Source: Ruminococcus sp. (GTDB lineage: Bacteria > Bacillota > Clostridia > Oscillospirales > Ruminococcaceae). From it: 64,000 bases of DNA. Of this stretch, positions 42,677 to 51,292 are shown one piece after another. The notes under the pieces were generated by a model, which saw nothing but the letters and a program-made list of their open reading frames with translations, did no database searches and was not told where the DNA came from. A program made the translations under genes and the position numbers. Position 1 is the stretch's first letter. Every line of letters begins with the position of its first letter. The stretch spans positions 1 to 64,000 of the forward strand of contig JAGCWY010000119.1 in the NCBI GenBank assembly GCA_017961625.1, read 5' to 3'.

Positions 42677-43159
42677 ATGAAAGGCAGGGTTTTAATAAAA
42701 TCGTTCCTGATGGGCGTTATTTGTCCTATGGTCATATATCTTGCAGCAGGAGCGCTTGACATTATCACAAAGGAAAGTAATTTTATGTTTGCGGTCATGT
42801 TTGTAATGAGCGCAGTTTTGCTTGCTTTGCCTGCATACTTTCTTTACCGTGAAAAGAAGCTGAATGAACAGTTCCCGACTAAGCTTACGGCTCCTGCATA
42901 TTTGCTTGGCTATGGAATCATGGTGCCGGTTATGCTTTATGTCACAGATTCCATTGACATGGAAAAGCTTTTCGGACACAGATTCCTCGGCGGCATCGGA
43001 CTTACCATAATGCTTATAATACTTGCCTGCGGCTTCTGCTGGGCAGTATTGTTTCGTATCGGTGCAGCTATAGTCAGCTTGATAAAAAGAGATAAAACAT
43101 ATTTAAAAAAGGATTGTGATAGAAATGAAGAACACAGCAGAAATATTCCAATGGAATGA
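42677..43159 (+). CDS. Four-pass membrane protein of unknown function
   Basis: 160 residues with four likely membrane segments (about 11-30, 35-57, 74-93, 106-130) and a basic C-terminal tail. No family recognised. It begins 8 bases after citrate synthase stop, and its end overlaps the start of the next gene by about 35 bases, so it is probably cotranscribed. Confidence 0.7.
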   Translation: MKGRVLIKSFLMGVICPMVIYLAAGALDIITKESNFMFAVMFVMSAVLLALPAYFLYREKKLNEQFPTKLTAPAYLLGYGIMVPVMLYVTDSIDMEKLFGHRFLGGIGLTIMLIILACGFCWAVLFRIGAAIVSLIKRDKTYLKKDCDRNEEHSRNIPME

Positions 43160-44138
43160 TATTGACTGCATAAAGCTTAACGCAGGAGGTTATGAAGCAT
43201 GGGTGGCAGCTGGCATAGGTTCCAACGTCATACGTCTCCGCGATAATGAGAACGGGATAGAGTTTTTTCGCTTCAATCCGAAGAATACTGCCGACAAGAT
43301 AAAGCAGTCTCCCGAGGTATGGGGGCTTCCTACCCTCTACCTTCCTAACCGCTTTGCAGACGGAGTGCTCAGGGCCTCCGATGCTGTGTATCAGCTTCCG
43401 ATAAACGAGAAGGAGCCCTATAACAATCATATCCATGGCTTCCTGCACAAGAGAGTTCATGAGGTGGTGGAGTACAGCTCCGACGACAACTGCGCATGGG
43501 TAAAGACAAGATACGTATATGGGGATAAAGACGAATTTTTTGAGTTCCTCCCCGTAAGATTCACAGTGGAGTATACCTTCACACTTTCCGAGCAGGGACT
43601 TGAACAGAATATACGCTTTGTGAATACAGACGGCGTCAGGGTACTGCCCATGTCGCTTGCTTCCCATACCACTATAAGCTCTCCATTTGTGGACGGCGGC
43701 AGGGAAGAGGATATACGTCTTACAGTGCCGATAGGCAAGCGCTGCGAGCTCAACGAGCGCTGCCTGCCTACGGAGCAGTTTAAGGTGCCGAATATGCACG
43801 ATCTCGAGTACAGGAACGGAGTAAAACTCCCTGTGCTCCGCGTAGTTGACAACGAGATGTATTTTGGCGAATCCACGCAGCTTGACGGCGAGAAGTTCCA
43901 TGGCATAATAGCCGAAGATACAGCAAGCGGAAAGAAGATATGCTATGAGGTATCGGAGGAGTACGGTTTCTGGATAATCTGGAACGACCGCGGCTTCAAC
44001 CACTTCTTCTGCCCTGAGCCTATGACGGCAATGATAGACGCGCCGAACCTCAAGCTTTCACCTGATATCACAGGCTACCGTGAGGTAAAGCCCGGCGGAG
44101 TCTTTGAGACTCACGAAAGATTTTTCACCAAGCTCTGA
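43125..44138 (+). CDS. Aldose 1-epimerase-like protein
   Basis: 337 residues, galactose-mutarotase-like beta-sandwich. Features include GIGSNVIRLRDNENGIEFFR, PFNNHIHGF-like NNHIHGFLHKRVHEV (His at about 105), a later SLASHTTISSPF (His about 180) and a DAPNLKLSPDITGYREVKPGG end. Anomeric interconversion of a hexose is the likely reaction; substrate unproven. ATG 43125 preferred over GTG 43116, which is only 3 bases from the AAAGGA. Overlaps the preceding gene. Confidence 0.82.
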   Translation: MKNTAEIFQWNDIDCIKLNAGGYEAWVAAGIGSNVIRLRDNENGIEFFRFNPKNTADKIKQSPEVWGLPTLYLPNRFADGVLRASDAVYQLPINEKEPYNNHIHGFLHKRVHEVVEYSSDDNCAWVKTRYVYGDKDEFFEFLPVRFTVEYTFTLSEQGLEQNIRFVNTDGVRVLPMSLASHTTISSPFVDGGREEDIRLTVPIGKRCELNERCLPTEQFKVPNMHDLEYRNGVKLPVLRVVDNEMYFGESTQLDGEKFHGIIAEDTASGKKICYEVSEEYGFWIIWNDRGFNHFFCPEPMTAMIDAPNLKLSPDITGYREVKPGGVFETHERFFTKL

Positions 44139-44193
44139 TATAAAGCATCCTACAGTAATATCCGTATCAATCAAACGCAACAGGAGGAAAAAC

Positions 44194-44844
44194 ATGAGAC
44201 GATCAAAAATTACGGCACTTTTATGCGCAGCCCTTGTTCTGAGTCTTAATGCGGCTTGTACTCAGGAGTCTCCGGATATGGAATCCGGCAGTGCTGACAC
44301 AGCTACCCCGCTTGTGACAGAACAGGCAGCCCCGGAGGAAGAGCTTGCACCTGCGCTGACAGCTGCAAAGGAGACCGACCTCGACCTGACAAAACTTGCA
44401 GTATTTGACATCAGCTCCGAGGATCTTCACGACGGAGTATGGGATACGGACATAACAAATACCAAGAAGGGCTCCAACCGCTCGCCTCAGCTTGCATGGC
44501 AGCCCGTTGATGGCGCGTCATGCTATGCTGTTTATATGATAGATACAGGCTCCATTGGCTACAGCTCGTGGATGCACTGGAAGTCCCTGACTGGCAGCGA
44601 GACTGTTCTCCCCAAGGGCTGGGCTCCCGAAAGCGAATACATCGGACCCTATCCGCCTGAGGGCACCCATGTATATGAGGTGCTAGTGTTCGCGCTCAAG
44701 GAAGCGCCTGACAAGCTTAAGGGCAACTTTAACAACAGCAACGACACTCACCTCATGGAGGACCTTAATTATATGGACGGCGAGAACGGTGGCAACATCA
44801 TAGCCTGCGGACATATCAAGGGCACTTATACCTACGGTGATTAA
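44194..44844 (+). CDS. PEBP-like (YbhB/YbcL family) lipoprotein
   Basis: 216 residues. Start ATG 44194 with AACAGGAGGAAAAAC. Signal peptide with lipobox NAAC (about 23), then a phosphatidylethanolamine-binding-protein fold (about 75-215): NRSPQLAWQPVDGASCYAVY, SSWMHWKSLTG, YIGPYPPEGTHVYEVLVFAL and a closing ACGHIKGTYTY. The canonical DPDAP is altered to DTGSI. Likely extracytoplasmic ligand binding. Next gene begins directly after its stop. Confidence 0.83.
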   Translation: MRRSKITALLCAALVLSLNAACTQESPDMESGSADTATPLVTEQAAPEEELAPALTAAKETDLDLTKLAVFDISSEDLHDGVWDTDITNTKKGSNRSPQLAWQPVDGASCYAVYMIDTGSIGYSSWMHWKSLTGSETVLPKGWAPESEYIGPYPPEGTHVYEVLVFALKEAPDKLKGNFNNSNDTHLMEDLNYMDGENGGNIIACGHIKGTYTYGD

Positions 44845-45573
44845 ATGGCGTTACAGAAGGAAGAACACGCCGTACTTACAGTTGACGGCGAGATAGATTA
44901 TGTATTGGAGCGCAAGAAGATAAAGAATATCAATCTGCGCGTAAAGCCAGACTGCTCGGTATACGTATCTGCACCTCAAAGAGTGGCAGTGCGGGAGATA
45001 GAGGGCTTCATAAAAGCAAAGAGCAAGTATATAAAGCGTGCGAAGGAGTACTACCGCAGCTGCCCTAAGGCAAAGCCAGCGGAGCTGGAGTATGTCAGCG
45101 GAGAAACGTTAAAGCTCCTCGGTACGGAGATAGAGCTGAAGATAGTGCGCGGAAGCAAGGACTTTTCTGAAAGAAAGGGTTCTGTGCTGTATCTCCACCT
45201 TAAGGATACAGAGGATATAAAGCGCAGGAAGCGGCTTTTCACTGCATGGCTCGACGGAGTGTGCAGGGAGGTGTTTACGGATGTAATGAGGGACGTACAC
45301 GGAAGGTTTTCTGAGTACAACCTGCCCTTTCCGGAGCTTAAGCTTCGCACCATGACCTCACGCTGGGGAAGCTGTCATCCGTACAAGAAGATAATAACGC
45401 TTAACAGGCGTCTTATCGAAGCGCCTAGGCACTGTATAGAACAGGTGGTCACCCATGAGTTTTGTCACTTTGTACACCCTGACCACAGCAAGGACTTTTA
45501 CGATTTGTTACAGCGTATGTATCCGGAATGGCGGTACAGCAAGGCGGTCCTTGAGAGCACAGTAGTGCTCTGA
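44845..45573 (+). CDS. YgjP-type zinc metallopeptidase
   Basis: 242 residues. HExxH motif in VVTHEFCHFVHPDHSKDFYDL (His at about 206, 210; third ligand in HPDHS), preceded by TMTSRWGSCHPYKKIITLN, which is diagnostic of the YgjP/SprT-like group (PF01863). N-terminal DGEIDYVLERKKIKNINLRV is family typical. Starts at the base following the upstream stop. Confidence 0.93.
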   Translation: MALQKEEHAVLTVDGEIDYVLERKKIKNINLRVKPDCSVYVSAPQRVAVREIEGFIKAKSKYIKRAKEYYRSCPKAKPAELEYVSGETLKLLGTEIELKIVRGSKDFSERKGSVLYLHLKDTEDIKRRKRLFTAWLDGVCREVFTDVMRDVHGRFSEYNLPFPELKLRTMTSRWGSCHPYKKIITLNRRLIEAPRHCIEQVVTHEFCHFVHPDHSKDFYDLLQRMYPEWRYSKAVLESTVVL

Positions 45574-45612
45574 TATTGGAGTATTCGACCACTTATGACA
45601 GGAGGAAGAAGT

Positions 45613-45834
45613 ATGGGATTTCATTTTAGGAAGAGCTTCAAGATAGGCAAGCTTTTTAAATTCAACAAGAACAAGAAGGGCGGCAGCATTTCGGTAGACG
45701 GTCCTTCTATCGGAGGAAAAAAGCTGAAATTCACCGTCAATAACAAGAAAAAAGCCACAGTAAGTCTTCAGGGTACAGGAATATCCTATGATACTGATCT
45801 GGGCGGTAAGAAGAAAAAGAACGAAAAGAAGTAA
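45613..45834 (+). CDS. DUF4236-like small basic protein
   Basis: 73 residues, basic. MGFHFRKSFKIGKLFKFN opening and the late GTGISYDTDLGG match the DUF4236 pattern (MGfRFRKs.klGk.. PGTGLSY). Function unknown. AGGAGGAAGAAGT ribosome site; an in-frame ATG at 45595 has none. It lies 9 bases before ymdB. Confidence 0.78.
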   Translation: MGFHFRKSFKIGKLFKFNKNKKGGSISVDGPSIGGKKLKFTVNNKKKATVSLQGTGISYDTDLGGKKKKNEKK

Positions 45835-45843
45835 CTCAGGGGT

Positions 45844-46614
45844 ATGAAGAATCTGCTTTTTATAGGCGACGTTGTGGGCAGAGCCGGATGCGAATTCCTT
45901 TCGGAAAAGCTGGGAGCCCTCAAACTTGCACATGATATAGACATTACTATCGTGAACGGAGAAAACTCCGCACAGGGCAACGGTATCAACCACGCCTCTG
46001 CGGATATGCTAGTTAGGGCAGGGGCTGACGTGATAACTACGGGAAATCACGCGTTCCGCCATAAGGATGCTATGGAGCTCTTTGAGTACGACTATATAGT
46101 ACGTCCTGCCAATTATCCAGAGGGCGGCTGCGTAGGCAGCGGAGTGAGGATACTGGATATGGGAGCCTATTCCGTAGCCGTTGTGAACCTTATGGGCACT
46201 GTGTATATGGACCCCCTCGACAACCCGTTCAGCAAAATGGATGAGCTTCTTGAGAAGATAGACACTCCGAATATATTCCTTGACTTCCACGCGGAGGCTA
46301 CCTCCGAGAAAAAGGCTATGGGTCACTATCTTACTGGAAAGGTAAGCGGAGTTTTCGGTACTCATACCCATGTACAGACCGCAGACGAATGCATACTCGG
46401 AGGCCATACTGCATATATTACAGATGTGGGAATGGTTGGTCCGGAATTGTCATGTTTAGGCGTAGATACGGTATCTGCGGTGGACAGGCTCAGGTTCAGG
46501 ATGCCCGTGAAATTTCAGGTCGCCGAGGGTGACTGCTTCCTTTGTGGAACTATAGTTAATTTTGATGAAAAATGTGGCAAATCACACAAAATCGAGAGGA
46601 TAATTATAAGATAG
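45844..46614 (+). CDS. ymdB: YmdB-type cyclic-nucleotide phosphodiesterase
   Basis: 256 residues, calcineurin-like metallophosphoesterase acting on 2',3'-cyclic nucleotides in studied homologues. Metal ligands are seen in IGDVVGRAG, VNGENSAQGNG, TTGNHAFRHKD and FHAEATSEKKAMGHYL then GTHTHVQTADE. Normal length. In many Firmicutes it precedes spoVS, as here, which supports a shared operon history. Confidence 0.95.
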   Translation: MKNLLFIGDVVGRAGCEFLSEKLGALKLAHDIDITIVNGENSAQGNGINHASADMLVRAGADVITTGNHAFRHKDAMELFEYDYIVRPANYPEGGCVGSGVRILDMGAYSVAVVNLMGTVYMDPLDNPFSKMDELLEKIDTPNIFLDFHAEATSEKKAMGHYLTGKVSGVFGTHTHVQTADECILGGHTAYITDVGMVGPELSCLGVDTVSAVDRLRFRMPVKFQVAEGDCFLCGTIVNFDEKCGKSHKIERIIIR

Positions 46615-46637
46615 TCTACAAAATTTGCTCAAAAGTA

Positions 46638-46666
46638 TTGCATTTTTTCTAAGAATAAGTTATAAT
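46638..46666 (+). promoter_or_regulatory. spoVS promoter
   Basis: TTGCAT (46638-46643), 17-base spacer, TATAAT (46661-46666). A TACAATTGTA palindrome (46666-46675) overlaps the end of the -10 element and may be an operator. Confidence 0.65.
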
Positions 46667-46737
46667 ACAATTGTACAATAGCCTAAAGGCATTTGACAAT
46701 ATACGTACAAATATTTATATCAGGAGGGTTATTTGTA

Positions 46738-46998
46738 ATGGAAATTCTGAAAGTATCATCACACTCGTCACCGAATTCTGTAGCCGGAGCTATTGCCGGC
46801 GTCATAAGAGAGCAGAAGGCTGTTGAAGTTCAGGCAGTCGGTGCAGGTGCGGCAAATCAGGCAGTGAAGGCAATCGCTATCGCAAGAGGTTATCTTGCTC
46901 CGATAGGAATTGATCTTATATGTATACCTGCTTTTGCTAATATCCAGATCGACGGCGAAGAGAGAACCGCTATAAAGCTCATCTGTGAGCAGAGATGA
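46738..46998 (+). CDS. spoVS: Stage V sporulation protein S
   Basis: 86 residues, Alba-like small protein. EILKVSSHSSPNSVAGAIAG and QAVGAGAANQAVKAIAIARG are signature stretches. In B. subtilis it affects septation and engulfment, but homologues occur in non-sporulating bacteria too, so presence does not prove sporulation. Start ATG 46738 (AGGAGG in front); an earlier in-frame start lacks a site. Own promoter and terminator. Confidence 0.97.
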   Translation: MEILKVSSHSSPNSVAGAIAGVIREQKAVEVQAVGAGAANQAVKAIAIARGYLAPIGIDLICIPAFANIQIDGEERTAIKLICEQR

Positions 46999-47015
46999 TC
47001 GGTAAACAACCACAG

Positions 47016-47041
47016 GGGCGGACAGTATGTCCGCCCTTTTT
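47016..47041 (+). terminator. spoVS terminator
   Basis: GGGCGGACA / TGTCCGCCC with a 3-base loop, then TTTTTAT. Confidence 0.85.
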
Positions 47042-47063
47042 ATGGTCAGATACGGACAGTTCG

Positions 47064-47097
47064 GAACTAAGAGCCCGGGATACTGAGCTTTTAGTTC
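47064..47097. repeat. AGCTAA-type inverted repeat before recG
   Basis: GAACTAAGAGC (47064-47074) pairs with GCTTTTAGTTC (47087-47097), one mismatch. Similar GGCTAA/AAGCTAA words occur at 26265-26330 and 51235-51250, so this may belong to a short dispersed family. Confidence 0.4.
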
Positions 47098-47123
47098 TGA
47101 GCTTTTCATGATAAGGAGCAGTT

Positions 47124-49160
47124 ATGGCAGCAACACTTTTCAGCGATATAGAGTATCTTAAGGGAGTGGGAAAGGCAAGGGGTGAGAAGTATCGCAAGCT
47201 TGGCGTGACAACCCCCTACGAGCTGATATATCATATCCCGAGGGATTATCTTGATTTCCGTACTCACGTACCCGTACAGCAGGCGGTGCTCAATGAATAC
47301 AATGTACTGAAATTGACGGTGTTCCGCAAAATGCCGCCTCAGCGCATAAAGGGGGGACTTGTGATATGCAAGGCAGCCGCTACGGACGGAACCGACGATA
47401 TCCTTATAGTGGTATACAATAATGTGTACTACTTTCAGGCAATGAAGGAAAACGAGACCTATTATATGTATGGCAAGGTTTCGGGCAATTTTCTCCGCAA
47501 GGAGATAAGCTCGCCTGTGTATATAAGCGCAGCAGAAAAGGTGCTGATACAGCCAAAATACCACCTTACACAGGGACTTTCCATGAACATGATACGCACG
47601 AATATGCGTCAGGCGCTGGAGCTCATGCGCAACGAGCCCTTCGAGACACTTTCCGATGATATACTGCGGAAATATGATCTTTGTCCGCTGATGTGGGCTT
47701 TGGAGAATATACACTTTCCTGAGAGTGAACTTGCGGCTGAGACCGCAAGGCGCAGACTTGCCTTTGACGAACTCCTGAAATTACAGATAGGTATGTCTGT
47801 TATGAAGTCTCGGAGCAGACGGAGCACAGCCTTCAGAATGGATAAGTCAGTGGATATTGAGAACTTTACGGAGGGGCTTCCATTTGAGCTCACCGACGAC
47901 CAAAAGAAAGCGGTATTAGAAATAACGGATGACCTGTGTAGGGGAGTGCCGATGAACAGGTTGTTACAGGGCGATGTTGGAAGCGGAAAAACAGCTGTTG
48001 CAGCCGCAGCCTGCTATTTTGCAGCAAGAAACGGCATACAGTCGGCGCTCATGGCTCCCACAGAGATACTTGCCTCCCAGCATTTCCGCACTCTCAGCGA
48101 CTTTCTAGAACCATTTGGCGTAAAAGTATGCCTGTTGACAGGCTCTCTCACTCCGAAGAAAAAGGCACTGATACGGGAACAGATAGCAACAGGGAACATA
48201 GACGTAATCGTTGGTACTCACGCGATAATACAAAAGGATGTGGAGTATAGGTCACTGGGACTGGTGATAACCGACGAGCAGCACCGTTTCGGAGTTGCGC
48301 AGAGAGCAGCTCTTGCGGAAAAGGGAGATTCTCCTCATAAGCTGGTAATGTCAGCAACTCCTATACCTCGGACTTTGGCGCTGATAATTTATGGTGACCT
48401 TGATATATCGGCGATAACTCAGCTTCCAAAGGGCAGAAAGCCAGTAAAGACTTACGCGGTTACTGGAAAGCTCCGGAGCCGGGCATTCGGCTTTGTCAGG
48501 GAGCGCCTTGACGAGGGACGGCAGGCTTATGTGGTGTGTCCAATGATAGAGGAGAGCGAAAGTGAGCTCTTTGCGGTAAAGACCTATGCAGAAAACGCCG
48601 CAAACGGCGAACTGAAAGGCTATACTACAGCTCTGCTCCACGGAAAAATGAAAGCTAACGAGAAGGACAAAGTCATGGAGAAGTTCCGTAGCGGCGAGAT
48701 ACAGGTGCTAATATGCACGACTGTTGTTGAGGTTGGAGTAGATGTGCCAAATGCAGCGGTAATGGTCATAGAGAACGCTGAGCGCTTCGGACTATCACAG
48801 CTGCACCAACTTCGCGGACGAGTGGGAAGGGGTAGCTTCGAGAGTAGCTGTATACTTATTACGGATAATACCACCGATGAATGTGTGAAGCGAATGAAGA
48901 TAATGTCGTCTACTACAGATGGCTTCAAGATATCTGAGGAAGACTTGAAAATGCGTGGCCCTGGAGACTTCTTCGGCAACGCCCAGCACGGACTTCCGCC
49001 ACTGAAAATAGCTGATATCGCCTGCAATATGGAACTTATGAATCGCGCCCAGAGTTGCGCGAGAGAGCTCCTTGAGGAGGACCCTCTCCTTGAAAAGCCG
49101 CAGAACCGTGCACTGAAAATGGACGTAATGCGCTTGTTCAGCAGGGATATCATAGGATAA
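47124..49160 (+). CDS. recG: ATP-dependent DNA helicase RecG
   Basis: 678 residues, remodels stalled forks and recombination intermediates. Wedge/OB domain at about 55-150, helicase domain motifs: LQGDVGSGKTAVA (I, about 277), DEQHRFG (II, about 377), SATPIPRTLAL (III), LRGRVGRG (VI, about 570). Length normal. GATAAGGAGCAGTT before ATG. Confidence 0.98.
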   Translation: MAATLFSDIEYLKGVGKARGEKYRKLGVTTPYELIYHIPRDYLDFRTHVPVQQAVLNEYNVLKLTVFRKMPPQRIKGGLVICKAAATDGTDDILIVVYNNVYYFQAMKENETYYMYGKVSGNFLRKEISSPVYISAAEKVLIQPKYHLTQGLSMNMIRTNMRQALELMRNEPFETLSDDILRKYDLCPLMWALENIHFPESELAAETARRRLAFDELLKLQIGMSVMKSRSRRSTAFRMDKSVDIENFTEGLPFELTDDQKKAVLEITDDLCRGVPMNRLLQGDVGSGKTAVAAAACYFAARNGIQSALMAPTEILASQHFRTLSDFLEPFGVKVCLLTGSLTPKKKALIREQIATGNIDVIVGTHAIIQKDVEYRSLGLVITDEQHRFGVAQRAALAEKGDSPHKLVMSATPIPRTLALIIYGDLDISAITQLPKGRKPVKTYAVTGKLRSRAFGFVRERLDEGRQAYVVCPMIEESESELFAVKTYAENAANGELKGYTTALLHGKMKANEKDKVMEKFRSGEIQVLICTTVVEVGVDVPNAAVMVIENAERFGLSQLHQLRGRVGRGSFESSCILITDNTTDECVKRMKIMSSTTDGFKISEEDLKMRGPGDFFGNAQHGLPPLKIADIACNMELMNRAQSCARELLEEDPLLEKPQNRALKMDVMRLFSRDIIG

Positions 49161-49488
49161 TGCCGTAAAGCAAACGTGCGAATCAGGCATTAAAACTCAT
49201 TCCTGTAAGTGTCTGCCTTTTTTCGTGAACGAATAATACCGTTCATAGGGAAGCGGAATGGTATGAAATTCAATGGAATACCGTTGAATAATGAAAATAA
49301 TTTTGAACTATGAATACCTGTATAATTGTGAAAGTATATTCTTTTTGCAGTTATATAAGAATTTACGCTTTTGTATAGCACAAAAGCGAGGGTGCAAAAA
49401 AAACGGACATTTTTGTCCGGGTGAGAATGTTCAGATAAGCAAAAAGGACTGCCGGGGGAATATCCCTTAGCAGTCCATTGTTTTATTA
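49161..49488. other. Spacer between recG and lipoprotein gene
   Basis: About 330 bases without a credible gene. Hairpins are visible: TGAACG/CGTTCA (49226-49245), ATTCAATGG / CCGTTGAAT (49268-49289, one G-U) and CGGACA/TGTCCG (49404-49419). AT-rich in the middle. A remnant of a small mobile element is possible but not shown. Confidence 0.5.
49446..49476 (-). terminator. Terminator of lipoprotein gene
   Basis: GGACTGC / GCAGTCC hairpin; on the minus strand it is followed by TTTTTGC. It closes the gene ending at 49489. Confidence 0.75.
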
Positions 49489-50241
49489 TCATACAGATGA
49501 AACAGATTTTTCAAATTTAGTATGGTCAAAGCCTGTCTCGCCCTGCGACATGATAACAAGTGTAAAGTCGTCGTCGATCTTCCTTACATAATATATAAGA
49601 TCAAGACCATAACCCTCAAGCTTGATAAATACTTTTGAGTATTCCTTGCCGCCCATGGTGATTTTTTCGGGACCTGTTACAACAGCTCCTTCTTCGTCGA
49701 GTATTTGCTGCAGTTCCTCCTCACTATCTGTGGCAGGAAGAACTATATCGCCCTTTTCAATAAAGTAGTCCTCAGTAACGTTCTCTTCGTCAGGGAACAT
49801 GAGCTTTGTATTATAGTATGTTACAATAAAGCCTTCGTAATCATGGTGTGCCTGTAATTCGATGATCTCCTTTTTCAGCATCTCCTGATACTCGGAATCA
49901 AACATTGACCACATCTGCTTTAATTCTTCTTCGGTTGCAGCTCTGTCTTCTATCTCCATATCATCAGATAAGCTTATCTTCATGCCTGCATACTCTGAGG
50001 TATATACGTTTCCTTCGATAGTTGCGCTCTTGAAGCCTGTTCCTTCGGCAGGGTCAGGAAGCTCGACCTCGGATATTGCAGCTTCAGTTGTTGCATCTGC
50101 TTCAGAGGTTGTCTCTGCTTCTGCAGTAGTCACTGTTGTGGTTGCCTCTGTCTTGTCTGTGGCATTTTCGCTCTTTCCGCTGCATGATACTGCGGATAAA
50201 ATGGCAAGTAACAGTGATACTGCCAGTGCTGTTTTTTTCAT
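49489..50241 (-). CDS. Lipoprotein with Thr-rich linker, unknown function
   Basis: 250 residues. Signal peptide with lipobox AVSC (about 20), a Thr/Ala/Glu-rich linker to about 70, then a soluble acidic domain (about 70-250) with YTSEYAGMKISLSDDMEIED and a C-terminal DDFTLVIMSQGETGFDHT. No family recognised. It has a strong promoter and an unusually long folded leader of about 155 bases, which suggests RNA-level control. Confidence 0.75.
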   Translation of the reverse strand: MKKTALAVSLLLAILSAVSCSGKSENATDKTEATTTVTTAEAETTSEADATTEAAISEVELPDPAEGTGFKSATIEGNVYTSEYAGMKISLSDDMEIEDRAATEEELKQMWSMFDSEYQEMLKKEIIELQAHHDYEGFIVTYYNTKLMFPDEENVTEDYFIEKGDIVLPATDSEEELQQILDEEGAVVTGPEKITMGGKEYSKVFIKLEGYGLDLIYYVRKIDDDFTLVIMSQGETGFDHTKFEKSVSSV

Positions 50242-50271
50242 ATTAATACTCCTTTTTGTTTTTTACGGATG

Positions 50272-50366
50272 TCCGCGTCGCTTCGCGGATCAGTAGTCTG
50301 TGATGTTAAATGTCTACAAATCCTCTGGTTTGTAGGGAATTTGCGCCTCCCTGAACTTTGTTCAGG
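50272..50366 (-). ncRNA. Structured leader with three hairpins (candidate regulatory RNA)
   Basis: In the 5' leader of the lipoprotein gene, three hairpins follow each other: CCTGAAC/GTTCAGG (50350-50356 with 50360-50366), CTACAAA/TTTGTAG (50314-50320 with 50329-50335) and TCCGCG/CGCGGA (50272-50277 with 50284-50289), and the upstream part may also form AAGGCG pairing. No known riboswitch class was recognised. It could equally be a dispersed repeat. Confidence 0.45.
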
Positions 50367-50403
50367 ACTATAATCGCCTTGAAGCGGTTTTTAGCATAAA
50401 CTA

Positions 50404-50432
50404 ATTATACATTATATTCTGGCCGAATGCAA
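50404..50432 (-). promoter_or_regulatory. Promoter of lipoprotein gene
   Basis: Minus strand TTGCAT (50427-50432), 17-base spacer, TATAAT (50404-50409). This places transcription start about 155 bases before the ATG. Confidence 0.7.
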
Positions 50433-50487
50433 TAAAAAAGAAATAAAAATATTTACAATGCTTCGGAAGCGGTTACGGAAAAGTTAC

Positions 50488-50526
50488 AGCCGCATAAGGC
50501 TGCAACATGCTTTGCTTTATGCGGCT
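50488..50526 (-). terminator. Terminator of ECF S-component gene
   Basis: AGCCGCATAA (50488-50497) pairs with TTATGCGGCT (50517-50526), 10-bp arms. It begins at the stop codon of the gene at 50526-51050; the tail is only modestly T-rich. Confidence 0.6.
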
Positions 50527-51050
50527 TATATACGTTTTTTTAGTCCTGATTTGTCGAAGGCTGCTGCAGTGACCAAGAAAAGTACCGCGCTTGCTCCAAC
50601 CTGTATCAGATAGCAGGGAGTCTGGCTGAATGCGGCAACTATAGCGGCTTTGTTAACTCCGCCGGAAAGAAATATTCCTTCGTAAAGACTGTAGCCGACT
50701 ACGCATACTATCAGGGAAGGGATAATTGCGAGGATATTCCGGAGGGTCAGCACCTTATCGTTCCTGTTGCTGAAAAACAGGGCTGTGGCTGCTTTTATAA
50801 GTATTGTTGCAGGTATCCATACCGGATATCCTGAAAGTCCGTCTGCAAGCGCTCCGCCGATGACTCCGGAGGCTATAGCGTATGGGGTGGGAAGTATGCT
50901 TGCGGCAAGGTATATCAGTCCGTCGCCTGCGTGGGTGTAACCGGCTCCCGTAGGTACGTGTATATACGCTGTGAATACGAATATAAGTGCGGAAAACAGT
51001 CCCGTGAGGACCAGTGTTTTGAGCTTGTCGTTCTGAGCTGTTCGCGTCAT
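50526..51050 (-). CDS. ECF-type transporter substrate-binding (S) component
   Basis: 174 residues, five to six membrane segments. The pattern LVLTGLFSALIFVFTAYIHV, then GAGYTHAGDGLIYLAASIL and GGALADGLSGYPVWIPATIL, matches S components of energy-coupling-factor vitamin importers (TIGR04002-like group). Substrate (vitamin or precursor) is not deducible. No energising EcfAT genes nearby, so it would share a common module. ATG with AAAGGAGAG ribosome site. Confidence 0.85.
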   Translation of the reverse strand: MTRTAQNDKLKTLVLTGLFSALIFVFTAYIHVPTGAGYTHAGDGLIYLAASILPTPYAIASGVIGGALADGLSGYPVWIPATILIKAATALFFSNRNDKVLTLRNILAIIPSLIVCVVGYSLYEGIFLSGGVNKAAIVAAFSQTPCYLIQVGASAVLFLVTAAAFDKSGLKKRI

Positions 51051-51100
51051 AAATGATCTCTCCTTTATCTACTAATCTGATATGCTTTGAAGTTGAACTT

Positions 51101-51129
51101 ATTATAACACAGTGCAGAAAGGTTTTCAA
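51101..51129 (-). promoter_or_regulatory. Promoter of ECF S-component gene
   Basis: Minus strand TTGAAA (51124-51129), 17 bases, TATAAT (51101-51106), about 50 bases before the start. Confidence 0.7.
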
Positions 51130-51256
51130 GAACAATTATGCACAAACTTCGCGAACGTCAACTGAGGTTTTGTAGCGTGGGTGACGTATAGACCGGGTCT
51201 ATGTTCGGTTATAAGCTGTAGATGCGTGCTCATGCAAGCTAAAGGTTAACGGCTGC

Positions 51257-51286
51257 AAAAAGGCGGACAAAATGTCCGCCTTTTTT
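51257..51286 (-). terminator. Terminator of cellobiose phosphorylase gene
   Basis: AAAAAGGCGGACA / TGTCCGCCTTTTTT hairpin, symmetrical so it may act in both directions. Adjoins the stop at 51293. Confidence 0.85.
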
Positions 51287-51292
51287 ATGGCC

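Noticed and set aside
43074..44003. 309-codon open frame on the minus strand
   Set aside because: Antisense to the aldose-epimerase-like gene, which has family motifs and a ribosome site.
51051..51292. Vitamin riboswitch before the ECF S-component gene
   Set aside because: The transcript leader is about 50 bases and no TPP, FMN or other consensus is visible.
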